Below, in pieces: positions 1-12,470 of a stretch of 64,000 nucleotides of DNA. A program made the translations under genes and the position numbers. This DNA comes from Nematostella vectensis (taxonomy: Eukaryota > Cnidaria > Anthozoa > Actiniaria > Edwardsiidae), in the NCBI RefSeq assembly GCF_932526225.1, contig NC_064040.1, forward strand, positions 4,275,681 through 4,339,680, given 5' to 3'. The stretch's first letter is position 1. Each line of letters starts with the position of its first letter. The notes beneath the pieces were generated by a model. It had not been told where the DNA came from, did not search any database, and saw only the letters and a list, made by a program, of their open reading frames with translations.

Positions 1-2215
1 TGACACATCCTTGCCTTTCTCCCCTCCCCTGACACATCCTTGCCTTTCTCTCCTCCCCTGACACATCCTTGCCTTTCTCTCCTCCCCTGACACATCCTTG
101 TCCTTCTCCCCTCCCCTGACACATCCTTGTCTTTCTCCCCTCCCCTGACAAATCCTTGCCTCTCTACTCTCCCCTGACACATCCTTGCCTTTCTCCCCTC
201 CCCTAGCACATCCTTGCCTTTCTCGCCTCCCCTGACACATCCTTGCCTTTCTCCCCTCTCCTGACACATCCTTGCCCTTCTCCCCTCCCCTGACACATCC
301 TTGCCTTTCTACCCTCTCCTGACACATCCTTGCCTTTCTCCCCTCTCCTGACACATCCTTGCCTTTCTCTCCTCCCCTGACACATCCTTGCCTTTCTCCC
401 CTCCCCTAACACATCCTTGCCTCTCTACCCTCCCCTAATACATCCTTGCCTTTCTTCCCTCTCCTGACACATCCTTCCCTCCCTACCCTCTCCTGACACA
501 TCCTTGCCCTTCTCCCCTCCCCTGACAAATCCTTGCCTTTCTCCCCTCCCCTGACACATCCTTGCCTTTCTCCCCTCCCCTAACACATCCTTGCCTTTCT
601 CGCCTCCCCTGACACATCCTTGCCTTTCTCCCCTCCCCTGACACATCCTTGCCTTTCTCCCCTCTCCTGACACATCCTTGCCTTTCTCCCCTCCCCTAAC
701 ACATCCTTGCCTTTCTCCCCTCTCTTGACACATCCTTGCCTCTCTACCCTCCCCTGACACATCTTTGCCTTTCTCCCCTTTCCTGAGGCATCCTTGCCTT
801 TCTCTCTTCCCCTGACACATCCTTGCCTTTCTCCCCTCCCCTAACACATCCTTGCCCTTCTCCCCTCCCCTAACACATCCTTTCCCCTCCCCTCCCCTCC
901 CCTGACAAATCCTTGCCTTTCTCCCCCACTGACACATCCTTTCCTCCCTCCCCTCTCCTGACACATCCTTGCCTTTCTCCCCTCCCCTGACACATCCTTG
1001 CCTCTCTACCCTCCCCTGACACATCCTTGCCTCCCTCCCTTCTCCTGACACATCCTTGCCTCCCTCCCTTGACACATCCTTTCCTCCCTCCCCTCTCCTG
1101 ACACATCCTTGCCCCCTCCCCTCCCCTGACACATCCTTGCCTTTCTCCACTCCCCTGACACATCCTTGCCTCCCTCCCCTCTCCTGACACATCCTTGCCT
1201 TTCTCCCCTCCCCTAACACATCCTTGCCTTTCTCCCCTCTCTTGACACATCCTTGCCTCTCTACCCTCCCCTGACACATCTTTGCCTTTCTCCCCTTTCC
1301 TGAGGCATCCTTGCCTTTCTCTCTTCCCCTGACACATCCTTGCCTTTCTCCCCTCCCCTAACACATCCTTGCCCTTCTCCCCTCCCCTAACACATCCTTT
1401 CCCCTTCCCTCCCCTCCCCTGACAAATCCTTGCCTTTCTCCCCCACTGACACATCCTTTCCTCCCTCCCCTCTCCTGACACATCCTTGCCTTTCTCCCCT
1501 CCCCTGACACATCCTTGCCTCTCTACCCTCCCCTGACACATCCTTGCCTCCCTCCCTTCTCCTGACACATCCTTGCCTCCCTCCCTTGACACATCCTTTC
1601 CTCCCTTCCCTCTCCTGACACATCCTTGCCCCCTCCCCTCCCCTGACACATCCTTGCCTTTCTCCACTCCCCTGACACATCCTTGCCTCCCTCCCCTCCC
1701 CTGACACATCCTTGCCTTTCTCCCCTCCCCTGACACATCCTTGCCTCCCTCCCCTCCCCTGACACATCCTTGCCTTTCTCCCCTCCCCTGACACATCCTT
1801 TCCCCTCTCCCCTTCCCTGACACATCCTTGCCTTTCTCCCCTCCCCTGACACATCCTTGCCTCCCTCCCCTCCCCTGACACATCCTTGCCTTTCTCCCCT
1901 CCCCTGACACATCCTTGCCTCCCTCCACTCTCCTGACACATCCTTGCCTCCCTACCATCCCATGACATATCCTTGGCCCCCTCCCCTTCCCTGACACATC
2001 CTTGCCTCCCTCCCCTACCCTAACACATCCTTGCCTCCCTCCCCTAACACATCCTTGCCTCCCTCCCATAACACATCCTTGCCTCTCTACCCTCCCCTTC
2101 CATGACATACCCTTGGCCCCCTTCCCTGACACACCCTAGCCTCCTCCCCTCCATGAACACTCCCCCTGACACACCCTTGCCTCCTCCCCTCCATGAACAT
2201 CTCCCCCCCCCCCTG
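1..2215. repeat. Minisatellite of ~30-bp units in FANCL intron 10
   Basis: Roughly 70 imperfect copies of a C/T-rich unit on the plus strand (core tgacacatccttgcc followed by tttctcccctcccc), running off the left edge. Longer blocks recur inside it: about 700-1270 and 1180-1700 share the same order of unit variants, so the array has also grown by block duplication. Read on the gene strand (minus), the first unit is the start of the intron itself: the donor GTAAGGTTGTGTCAGGGG at 2227 is followed by copies reading GGCAAGGATGTGTCAGGGG. Long open frames across it on the minus strand (up to 420 codons) are by-products of a stop-free unit. Confidence 0.95.
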
Positions 2216-2227
2216 ACACAACCTTAC

Positions 2228-5200
2228 CATTGTCTGCACCAAGGAATCTGCACTCTGGTAGCAATCGAGGGTACGAAGGGTTGACCTCAACTTGAACTGA
2301 CGCATTGTTACCTGCAGTTGGTGTAATAAACATGTGTGTAAAAATAAGTTGTAGATCAAGGGTGAATGTTGTCGTCACCCTTTGGACTGAAATCTACCCC
2401 TCACCATATGGTTAATACATTTGTACCACTCCTTCAGGATGGTGTTCCCCCATCAGGAAATCTATTCTTTACCTAAAGCAATTCTACGAGTGGTGCATGC
2501 GCGGGTCGGGCGGTCTGGTTCCAGAACCCATGTTTTCCTGTCGACTTCATCCATCATGTCCCAAAAGTCCTCATAGCTATTTAGTACCTATGGACATAGC
2601 ATAATTTCACATTGACATAAGAATTCCCCTTTTTATTTTTTAGTCTCTGTTATAAGTACATCTCAATGCAAAACACAGAATAAGATGAGTGAATAGAAGG
2701 AGGGAGAGTCAGCATGATAAATACAAAAAATTAAAGGGGGTATTCCAAAATAAAAAATAGAAGGATTTTGGAATTTCATTTATTCCCCCCCCCCCCCACA
2801 CACACACACCTCCCATAATGATAAATATATGGTTGCCAATGAAAGATAATGTTATTTTTGTGTTCTCTGGATAATCAAGGTCTTACAAACCTATATGACG
2901 TAACCTAAATTGTAACTAAAGCGCCTGATTCAACCTCCCAGCTAAAGCGAGGGTTAATAAATGTACAGTAGTTGTTAAAAAAACTGTAGCTCCGCCCCCA
3001 AAAAACGTCAGTGTGATAACCTGTTTGAATTGTTGAAACAAGGCCTGGAGTGGTGCCTCATTCGGTTGCCAGTTGAAGCTGAACTTGCCAGGTAGCTCAG
3101 TAACACAGGATGGAGCACTTGTAGGATGCTAAGAAAATAGTAAAATTAACCCAACATAGTCCTTCTTAGGTTACCTGAACATGGCATGCTTTAAAAGGGC
3201 CTAATCCCGCCCACAAAACGAAGAAAAAATCCAAGTACCTGTGAAGATAGCTGGATAGTTATCTGATGCTCTCTAAGCTTGCTGTCCCTGTGAATGCCAA
3301 AAAAATATATGCCCAAGTACTAAGAACAATAATTATTATAAACAACACCTTTTTTTTATATAATCAAAAGCTTTGTATTTGTATTGGAATGTTGGAGCTA
3401 TAGGAGATTTCCAAATTAATGTTTAATCAATTTTTGTATCAGAATGTAAAAAAAATGGTCATTGTTTCAACTAAAAAAACAATACATCTTTAATGATTAC
3501 CTTGCCATCAATTTTAGTACTTTGAAAGACGGATCCACATACACTAACCTATGACACAGAAAAGAAACACTTAAATTAAGGTGCCATACATTTTTCGGTG
3601 AAGTGATTGGGCCTAAGCGAAAAAAATGGTATTTAAAATCGCTAAATCAACATTGTTTCTGCAGCTTAACATTAACAAATAATGTATGAACCTTAAAAAA
3701 CATATAGTGTAAAGCACCCGTTAGTTTCTATTAAAATTGTAATCCATGCCCAGGATTTTGATCGTGGGGGAGGGGGGGCATTTAGTGGACCATTTTCTCT
3801 TAGGTAGATTGTACTTGCTCACACTTCCAAACCATCAACCCCCCCTCCTGGCTACAGGCCTGGATAATCAATGATTCTAAGCAAAGAATTTGGTCAAGCC
3901 ATTGGTTGTTATTCTATGTTATTGTACAGGATGTGCTTACTTGTCCCAGCTTATTTGTTCAAGCTCCTTGATCAAGTTTGTGTAGTATAGGGGGTGAGCC
4001 ACCACCAGATTTTCACCTTCTGGCTTACTTTTCAACAGCTTTTCCTGTCAAAGTATAACAAAAAATCTCCCTTAGAAAAACAAAGAATAATTATTGTATA
4101 TTCCTTTGGTCATACTGTACGTTTATTCACATCATCACTGTTAGGGGTGTGGGGCTCAGATTATGAAGTGGATTACGTTTGTCAACAGGGTCTTGGTTCG
4201 TATAATGCTGGAATCCTTTCCGAGGATAGACTTGTGATTCACTTTGTGCATCTTTCGTCGGCACTTCGTGCCAACACTACGCATAACTGATATCTTCAGG
4301 AGGTCTGTAACCAATGAAACAAACAAAGACCCTGTGGACAAACATAATCCACTTCATAATGCAAGCCCAACAACCCCTGCAGCCGTGCTCCCTTGATTTA
4401 AGAATAGTATTCAAGTAACTTACCAATAGAGTTTTGAGTTCAATTAAAAATGAACAAAGATCCACACTTTGTGATAACCTCTAGAAATGAAAGGAAATTA
4501 TTATGTCCTAGTGAAGACAAAAATATGTCAATTTAATGAGTGTTTAAAATATCAAAACATACCTGCCTAATCACATTATCACAGCCTCTCAAAAGGTGTC
4601 TAAGTTTCCAGCTGCATTCAATTCTAAAAAGCAAGTGGTAGAAAAATAAAACAAAGATAAGAACTAAATAAGGGAGCTTTTTTAATTCTTGCCTTGCAAA
4701 GAGCAGTAGCACAACTAAATATTAAATTAAAATGTACTCTGAATTTGTATTGTTGAAAAATTCATTTTAAACAACAGTTTTACAGTGGAACCTGGGTTTT
4801 ACGATACCTCGAATTTAGGATGGGCTCCCTTTTTCCCGGCAAAAATACAGTGAAATGTATGAGAAATTACCTCGATCTAACCACATTGGATACAACGATA
4901 TTTACAATTTTACAATACAAACCTTATCTGCCAAGCATAGTTTCGACCTCAATACAACTATATTACTGATTCTTTCTTCCAACAAAGAGAGAAAGAACTC
5001 AAAACACCACACACATAAAGTACAGTTAATCAATTTTTTTCGGATCTTGTTAAATGCAGATTACAGTTTACAGGGAGTAACTGTGCAGTCTTACACAGAG
5101 TAGAGTTACAATATTATTATTTTGTAAAAGTTGATCATTAACCCGACCTTGCTACAATAACATTTTTAATGAATTTTCCTTTATATCATAAAACCGAGGA

Positions 5201-6379
5201 CCTTTTTCAATGTACCTGGATTTTACTATTCATTTTTTTTTCTCCCGAGGCATATCGTAAAATCCAGGTTCCACTGTATATGATTGAGGGAAACACCAGT
5301 TCCCCTGTTATCTTCAGAAGCAACTGGAATAGTCTGTTTATAAACTAATTAAAAGCTTAGTATTGCTAAAATTTTGTTGGACAAATATTGGAAAAAGATA
5401 AACTGTACAGGCTCATACCCAGGATTTTTCTTTGGGGGTGTGAAATCCGAAAAAGTGGACCTTGTGGGGGGGGGGGGGGGGTGGAGGGGGGTGTTTTTTT
5501 TATAATAATCTAAACATCCCTAAACCCTAAAAGAACAAAAAGGGGTTTGTATGCCATTGCAGTATCTCCGCCGGAAGTTTGTTATCGGATTTTGGCTTAA
5601 CTTACCTGTTACGACATACCAGAGTGATCAGAGTGATGTGTCAATGCCTTTTTTATCTTATGCTTTATAGTTTTGTCTACAAACAACACGTCCTTTGCGA
5701 GCCGAAATTGGACCGTTGTGTGTGTGTGTGTGGGGGGGGGAGGGGGGGTGCGAACGCATCCCCTGCACCCCATTGGGTATGGGCCTGCTTTAATGCTCCT
5801 TTTCAGAGAAGGTTTTTTGCAACAACTTTACTGAATATAAACCCAAAACTAAAGGGTCAGCACAAATGGGACAAGGTCCAATGCAAGATGACAGAAAGAC
5901 ACTAAATCATTACATAAGTGTTCCTAACCTTGCATTTTGCAGATTATTGTCCTCTGGCACATGAATAGCTATACGATAGCTGTGTTTCTAAAAGTCAACA
6001 ACATCAGATTTGGATGCTATTGTAGATGTGGTATATAATGATATAATAACTTATGTAAACAAAATCTATTTTTACAGGAGGGGATACTCAGCCTAAAATC
6101 TAATTTTACTAGAAGCATTTTAATAAATTAGCCTGGTAGATCTTTTGCCCTGATGCTGGAAGAAGGTGAACTACTGCAATCAACTCTTTTTAAAATCAAC
6201 TCTTTTCAAAATCAACTCTTTTCAACGTCACTCGTGTACAAGTCATAAGCCTACTTCAGTGGTTACTGCTAGGGTGTCTTACTTACGTCGACTGAGATGT
6301 ATCCGATGTAATGGCGGCCTGTGCCATCCTGAGGCACAAGTAGGGGACAGACATCGAAAAGTTCAAGTTTGGCCGCCAT
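2228..6379 (-). CDS. FANCL: FANCL, Fanconi anemia E3 ubiquitin ligase, exons 1-10 (3' end off window)
   Basis: In the family, FANCL is the RING E3 of the Fanconi core complex that monoubiquitinates FANCD2/FANCI at DNA crosslinks. I read ten exons: 6287-6379, 5929-5987, 4563-4623, 4424-4480, 3941-4044, 3501-3548, 3239-3287, 3021-3128, 2473-2587, 2228-2311. All have GT donors and AG acceptors and the phases join, giving about 259 residues. The start reads MAAKLELFDVCPLLVPQ. Later landmarks match the vertebrate protein in order: HVPEDNNLQNARIECSW, SVDLCSFLIELKTLL, KELEQISWDKLVYVDP, FWDMMDEVDRKTWVLEP, RRIALGNNASV and LPECRFLGADN. These cover the ELF and the double-RWD (URD) regions. Vertebrate FANCL is about 375 residues, so the missing ~115, including the RING, must lie left of position 1. 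Exons are 48-115 bp and most are too short to show up as open frames. Confidence 0.95.
4783..5276. mobile_element. Pogo/Tigger-like MITE in FANCL intron 2
   Basis: A 494-bp element with terminal inverted repeats (left CAGTGGAACCTGGGTTTTAC, right its near complement GTAAAATCCAGGTTCCACTG) flanked by TA on both sides. TA target duplication and the CAGTGGAACCT terminus are typical of Tc1/mariner-pogo derived non-autonomous elements. No transposase frame is visible. Confidence 0.85.
5408..5787. mobile_element. MITE family A, copy 1 (CAGGCCCGTACCCAG ends)
   Basis: Left end reads caggctcatacccaggattt, followed by ttctttggggg and aaatccgaaaaagtgg. The right end is the inverted form, gggtatgggcctg. 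The same ends and subterminal sequence recur at 12646-13530 and 14417-14780. There are long G tracts inside. It lies in FANCL intron 2. No coding capacity. Confidence 0.8.
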
Positions 6380-6734
6380 TTTAACAAAAATTGCACCATG
6401 CCCTCGCAAACCCTCCACCACAGGGCTCCCAATTAGATATAACAAATCGGTTGTTTTTCTAGGCTCGGTTTTTTTTCCAGCCGTGGTTCGTCGCGCTCTG
6501 CTCGAAACACAGGGGGCCCAAGCTCACCATTAGCGGTTTTGGGGTTTTGTAAAAAAATTATATAATATGTTGAATAAGCTAGGGGTGACCGAATTTTACG
6601 AAACTTCACAGAGGTAATTAAAATGATCATTTCTAAACGCTTGGTGAGTTTCGTGTGTTTTTATTAAGAATTTCTCACAAAACCCAAAAACCAATTCCAT
6701 TAGCTGTGAGCTTGGGCTCCCTGTGGTTTTTCCG

Positions 6735-7575
6735 GCAGGCACAATCTCGTCCCCAGAGCCTTTCCTATTTCTGCGCATGCGTCGCCAAACGAAAGGCTCT
6801 GGGAAACTCCCCAACTCCACATCGCTGCTGCTAAAATCTTGCAGCAAGGTGATCACAGCGCATGCTCCTAAAATGGCGGACTCGGCTCGATCAGTCTCGC
6901 TATAAAGTTCTTAAAACCTTTCACTTATATCAATCTAGCCAAAAGAATCTTTCAAATTCTAAAAAGAGATTTGAATATGATTAAAATTTGACGTTTTTTA
7001 CAGAGCTTTGAAAAATTTCCTGGCGCGCGCGAAAGGAGAGTGAATAACTCCAAGTTTTGGCAGGACAATCTGAAACAACGTATTTTCCTTAAAACCGTTG
7101 AATCCAGTGACGGCAATACCACAAGATGTTGGCGAAGTGTTTTCTATTGCCATGCTACCCACAATGAAGCGAAGAATAACTTATTGCAGAGAATTATATG
7201 CGAAAAAAGAAAATATCTTTTCGATGTAGGTTTCAAAAACAGCGCGCGCTCGTGAGAATGTCGTCATTCTTGTTGCGAATGCAGCGCGCGCGCACGATGC
7301 AAAAACAATTCGAACACTGCAAATTATCTGCTAAATTTTGCAGATTTGTTTCCTGAAGTAGCCCCATTCATGACATGTTTTAGATATTTAGATTTGTTTT
7401 TGTTTCTATTATTGCCGCAGAAAATTTTTCGCGGCCAGCCTTTGCAACATCTTTTGGGGATCGGGACAACTTCGAGAGTATCGAAAGTGATTCGGTACGT
7501 TTTTTAATTGATCAATCAGCGCGCTCCGAAATGTCACGCGCAGAAATAAGAAAGGCTCTGGGGACGAAATTGCGG
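6735..7575. mobile_element. Inverted-repeat element upstream of FANCL
   Basis: About 38-bp inverted ends: ctcgtccccagagcctttc near 6747 and the complement gaaaggctctggggacga near 7550, both continuing into TATTTCTGCGC. The interior is rich in CGCGCG and has no recognisable gene. It begins about 360 bp upstream of the FANCL start codon, so it may form part of that promoter region. Confidence 0.7.
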
Positions 7576-9060
7576 CAGGCAATATTTACGATATTTAAAT
7601 GCGGTTTTTACCCCTCCACAATAGTTTAGATCCTATGGCTGTTTTCCGTAGTATCTGCGCTCTCGTTTTATGATTGATAAGCTTTACTGGACGCCATAAA
7701 AATACCCACACCCTGTAAAAATGTCATTTATCCACCCTTATAATCCCTCGTACTGCACAATAATTTATGGTACTCTTGGAATGGCGTAATGACGTAAAGT
7801 ATTCGTGAAGTACTCCATTTTAAGTGTTTGCCAGAATGTTTTCGGGTGTAGGTTCGTGCGTGCTCTCTCGCTTTCCTCGACGCGTGGGAGTCTATAGTAG
7901 TGTGACCTGTTTGACAAGTTCTTGGTCTATCCGCCTACTAGTCGTAATCTGGTTTTCCATCCGCACTCTGTTCACGACTTGAACACGTGCGCGGTAATTT
8001 ACACGGAGTCTAGCACCGCACCTGGCAAACCAGTTTATGTATCAATAAAATATGATCAATAAAACCTGTGAAAATATTCCCTTTTGCACAAGTGCTTCAT
8101 GGAAGGTGTATTCCAGTTTTAGTCACTACATTTCGCTTTAAACTTCTACTATCACGTTATAAACGCGATAAAACTTAGGCTTATGCTAATAAGGTCTATC
8201 GCTGTTCGACGATCATAACGCGGACCCGTCAATCCTGTTTTTAAGCCTGACGTAAACGAGATTTGTGAGGATTGCAAACTGTGGTATAAAGCTTCAAAAC
8301 GCTCACGATGGCATACATTCCCCCTTTCTCTCGATCGCATAGTCGCTGTGTGTTCTCAGGTCGAAGTAAACCGTCTTCAGAGTCCCAAAAATTAAATCAT
8401 TTAAATATATTTTCAGAGACGAAAAGGTTAGTGATTTGTTTTTATACTTTCTGTCTCCCGTCGCGATTAACCCTCTGAACTCCGTCGCTGAACTATGATA
8501 GCGTGTTTTTTCCGGTCCCAATCAAATGTTGTCTCCTGCATCGCGTGACAATAAAAAAAAAAATCGAAATCGTGTTCAAACACATGCTGTATTTTTTTGG
8601 CATTTTGTTAACATAAATTATTTTACGTTTATGGTTTCCTTGCCGCCCCATATCTTTCCTTACAAAAAAAAAACGCCTTTGCTGCACACATAACTGTTAT
8701 TTTTCTTAACTTGTTATTTTATTGTATAATATTTAGTTTTGCGTGTTATTTAGCTGTTACGATATTGTAATGCTGGCTGTGTGGTTCTTTGTGTTGGGGA
8801 ACGGCGATTTTAATCGACCATGACCATCTGTTGAAATAGCCTGCTCCAGTGGGTTAATTCGGAAATTTCTGTTTTGGGGGTGTCGGGATTCCCATATTAT
8901 CTGTTACCCAAAAAAAAAAACCCGTTTCATGTTTAACGATATTTTTCAGCTACTTCGAAACTGATGAACTCGTGGCGACAAAATTATCGAATTATGCCAA
9001 TTAAAGGGAAACACAGGGCCACTAAGCATGCTAATGGAACTGTATTATTTTTTTAAACAG
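7576..9060. other. Intergenic stretch, no gene recognised
   Basis: No open frame resembles a family I know. An acceptor-like tract (ttttttaaacag) ends at 9060, just before the ATP-grasp start codon, so at least one 5' untranslated exon of that gene probably lies in here. I could not place it. Confidence 0.4.
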
Positions 9061-9077
9061 CATCATCTTATCACTTA

Positions 9078-11855
9078 ATGGATGCTGTTGTGTTGATTCC
9101 TACCTCTGAGAGCTTCGAGCCCTGGAATGACGACAAAAAAGTTTGTGAGAAGACAAACGCGGAATTCAAACCCTTATCTTGTGTGACATTCTCAAGCCTC
9201 TTCAAGAAAGACCTTGAGGATGCCTACATATTTCCTGAAAGACCATCTTCATTTAACCATGATGCCAAGCTGGTGAATGATGAGAGATACTTAATCCATG
9301 ACTACCCACCCTGGCCATCAAAGTGAGTATTTTCAGCATTCTTCTATTAGTATGGATTTGCTGTATCATAGACACCCACCCCTTGTCTCCCTCCCCAAGG
9401 GGAAATATAGGGGTGGGGACCCTCTTTTTTCAGGCTTAGAAAAAAAAACAAGAAATAGGAAATCTAGGAAAGAACAATTATTCTGCCCCCCCCCTTTCTT
9501 GAAACCCTTGCTTTGCCTCCTTTTGCAAAGTAGCTATATAGAAGAAAAGTTTAATGAAAGTAAATATATATTATTATTTAATGTAAAGGTACATTGAGCA
9601 GTTGCCACGGGAATTGTGTGCCACAATGGGAGATGACCTGCCAGTACTACTGAGAGACCCACCCAGTGAAGAGCTAAAGGAACACTGGAGCAAAGTACTT
9701 TCCTTTTTTCCAGCTGCTGACATTAGACAACTTGATGAAGAAGACACTGGCTACAAGGTAAAAATCCTTGATTTCTATTATTATATGAGAGGTGTGAAGC
9801 TAGCCTGCCCTACCCCATTAAAAAAAACTATGTTTTTTATCATTGAAGAATCACTAAACCTTGCCATTTTTGGCATAATTTCCCTCAAACAATGTACTTG
9901 CCTGCATAAAAACCAATTAGTGACTTACATAGGAAGATTTTGTTGTTATCTTCAGACAATTGTAACAAATTACCCTCTACAATCCCTTCCTCGTGAGCGG
10001 CATGCTGTGGACCCTGATGCCCACCACAAGGTGCTCTGCAAGAGCACTATTCCTGAGATGGGTGCAAGCTGCCCGTATCACATGTCTATTCATGACTACA
10101 CCATTCCTTGCATGATCAAGGTACAGCAGAAGTTACGTTTTTCTGTTTTGTTTCAAATCATCAACTTATTTCTGGATTTGATATTTGTGGGGCGTATCCT
10201 GATAATTAGGGCAGGGGTGGTTGGGGATTACAGTACAGTCGAAATGATTCAGTCACAAATTTATTTGTCCAGTAGATTGAGCATTTCAAATAAGCAGGGG
10301 GTTGAGAGGGTGATATTTTGTTGATTTTATTGAAATACAGTCCATATATTTAAAAAGGAAATTCTCTTAAAGACTACTTTTTTTACTACATCTCCTTGAT
10401 TCTTGAAATTAAAGCCTTATTTGACTTTATAGGTGTCTCATGGTATTGCCGGGCGTGGTACATTCATGGCAAAAACACAAGAAGCAGCTGAAGCAATCAT
10501 CAACACAATGCAAAATGAGATGCAGTGCAATGAGCCAATTGTTACTGAGGTGATCGAGGGCATTACAGGAAATCTCTGTGTCCAGTTCCATCTTTTCAAA
10601 TCAGGGGAGACCCACTGGATTGGTGCCACTCAACAGGTTAGTGGTCACAATATTTATTCTTATTTGGGGGCCTTTAACAGTGCTGGGACTGTGTTTAAAA
10701 GGTTATGATGGGGTATTTTGAGTAGTAACAGTGCTGGAACTGTTTAAAAGGTGAGGATGGGGTATTTTGAAGCCTTTTAACAGTGGTGGGACTGTGATGA
10801 AAAGGTGAGGATGGGGTATTTTGAGTATTAACAGTGGTGGGACTGTGTTTAAAAGGTGATAATGGGGTATTTTGAGTATTAACAGTGGTGGGACTGTGTT
10901 TAAAAGGTGATAATGGGGTATTTTGAGGCCTTTAACAGTGGTGGGACTGTGTTTAAAAGGTGATAATGGGGGTATTTTGAGGCCTTCAACAGTAGTGGGA
11001 CTGTGTTTAAAAGGTGATGATGGGGTATTTTGAGGGTGGAACTTCAAGGACCTCTTGCCTGGTTACTGGGTATGGTAGTTGTCTGGAATCGCTCACTTTT
11101 AAAGAAAGCCCTTGAAATATAGCAACTTAGTCACACAACCTTGTGGCTGATCATCCACCCTCATCTAACATCATCAAAGAATGGAATAAGATGGTGTTGG
11201 AGCTAGGTACAGCTATGCTTGTAGGGGTGGGTTCAGGGAGTACAACCCTAACCCTTTAAAAGCAGTAGGATTATAGAGCACACTGGTTTTAGCAAAACCT
11301 AGATATGCCCTATGAAGTACTCTCCTGACCCACATCTCCTAACTCGTATTGACCCTGGTTCAACATATTTTTTTTTTTCATTTTTAGGTGATCGGTGAAG
11401 ACCTGGAATGGGAGGGCGGAATCGTGAACTGGAATGAACAGGAAAAGCTGAAAAAGCTTGTGTTCAAGACAGTGCGACCAGTCAAGAAGTATCTTCACAG
11501 TAAGGGCTACTTTGGTGTGGTAGGCGTAGACATCCTCACCACCAAACATGAACAATACGTGATCGACCTAAACCCGAGGTTTAACTGCAGCTCAGCGCTC
11601 CTCTTAATGGCCCCTCACATGGCCGCCAAAGGGTACCCGGTGTCGAAAATGCTGAGAATCCCAGACGTTAGGCTCTCGGAGAAAGAGTTAATGAGAAAGA
11701 TCCAGAAGATCAACGATGAAGGTGAGGGCGTGGTCGTCACGCTGGGTAGTTACGAGTCTCAGGATGGCTCGTCCCGCCAGGTCACCGCGTGTATGTACGC
11801 GCGAACGGATAAAGAGGTGCAACATTTGCACGAGCAGCTCACCACTGCGTGCTAG
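9078..11855 (+). CDS. ATP-grasp domain enzyme, five exons, 416 aa
   Basis: Exons 9078-9322, 9589-9757, 9956-10120, 10433-10636 and 11388-11855; all splice sites are GT-AG and the phases join to 416 codons plus stop. The fold is shown by the nucleotide-binding loop SHGIAGRGTFMAK (exon 4) and the C-terminal metal/ATP motif YFGVVGVDILTTKHEQYVIDLNPRFN (quoted from exon 5, with the D..N metal ligands). ATP-grasp enzymes join a carboxylate to an amine or thiol through an acyl phosphate; the substrate here cannot be told. It resembles stand-alone eukaryotic and fungal ATP-grasp proteins more than carbamoyl-phosphate synthase, biotin carboxylase or glutathione synthetase. A MysC-type role in mycosporine synthesis, known in anemones, is possible but I see no specific support. 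The start ATG follows an acceptor at 9060; the frame stays open back to it, so an upstream coding exon cannot be excluded. Confidence 0.85.
10670..11035. repeat. Minisatellite of ~51-53 bp in ATP-grasp intron 4
   Basis: About seven copies with the core aacagtggtgggactgtgtt then taaaaggtgataatgggg. The first copy begins about 35 bp after the splice donor at 10637. The unit start (AACAGTGGTGGG) loosely resembles the exon end plus donor (AACAG|GTTAGTGG). Confidence 0.9.
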
Positions 11856-12085
11856 AACCAGTATTTCACATTTGAATTTTCACACAAATTTAAAACAAAA
11901 CCTAAACATGGCGTTCTTTCCCGAACGTATGAGTGACTAGAACTTGTACATATTATAAAAAAAGATTTTTTGTACCGTTTTCGCGGTATATAAATAATAT
12001 ATATAATATACATAATATATAATATTTGAGTTGATAAGGATAAATTTATTTTTTGAAATTATTTATATATTTTTCTATATGCACT

Positions 12086-12091
12086 AATAAA
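12086..12091 (+). terminator. Poly(A) signal AATAAA of the ATP-grasp gene
   Basis: AATAAA lies about 230 bp past the stop codon in an AT-rich 3' region, the only good candidate before the transposon nest. Confidence 0.6.
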
Positions 12092-12470
12092 ATTGTAAAG
12101 ACAGAGTTTTTGTGTGAGGTGTTTCTATGAGACGTGATATCAGGTGCATCTCGCCTGGATTCGCTGACAAGGGGACCGCTGACAAGATATCACATGCGAA
12201 CACATGGCGTTGCAAAGGTCATCGCTTTTGTCGATCGAGAGCGCGGGAGGGGGCGCTCCAGTTACTCGCCTATATGTAAAGGCTTTCTTCGACATTTAAG
12301 GTGTCTGAATGTAATTTAGACGAAGTTAGAGTCGAGTCTGACCGCGCGAGCATGGGGCCCGTCCGGTCCCCTGAAATTGACTCCTGCTTCAGTTGCCAGT
12401 TCGTGGCGTGAGTTACTTGCAAGGTTAAGAAGAAGTCGTTTTTGCCCAACCCGCCCTCCTATTCAATTCG

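Noticed and set aside
203..2132. Minus-strand frames up to 420 codons rich in GRKARMCQG-type repeats
   Set aside because: By-product of the stop-free minisatellite unit in the FANCL intron; no signal peptide, no splice logic and no flanking coding sequence.
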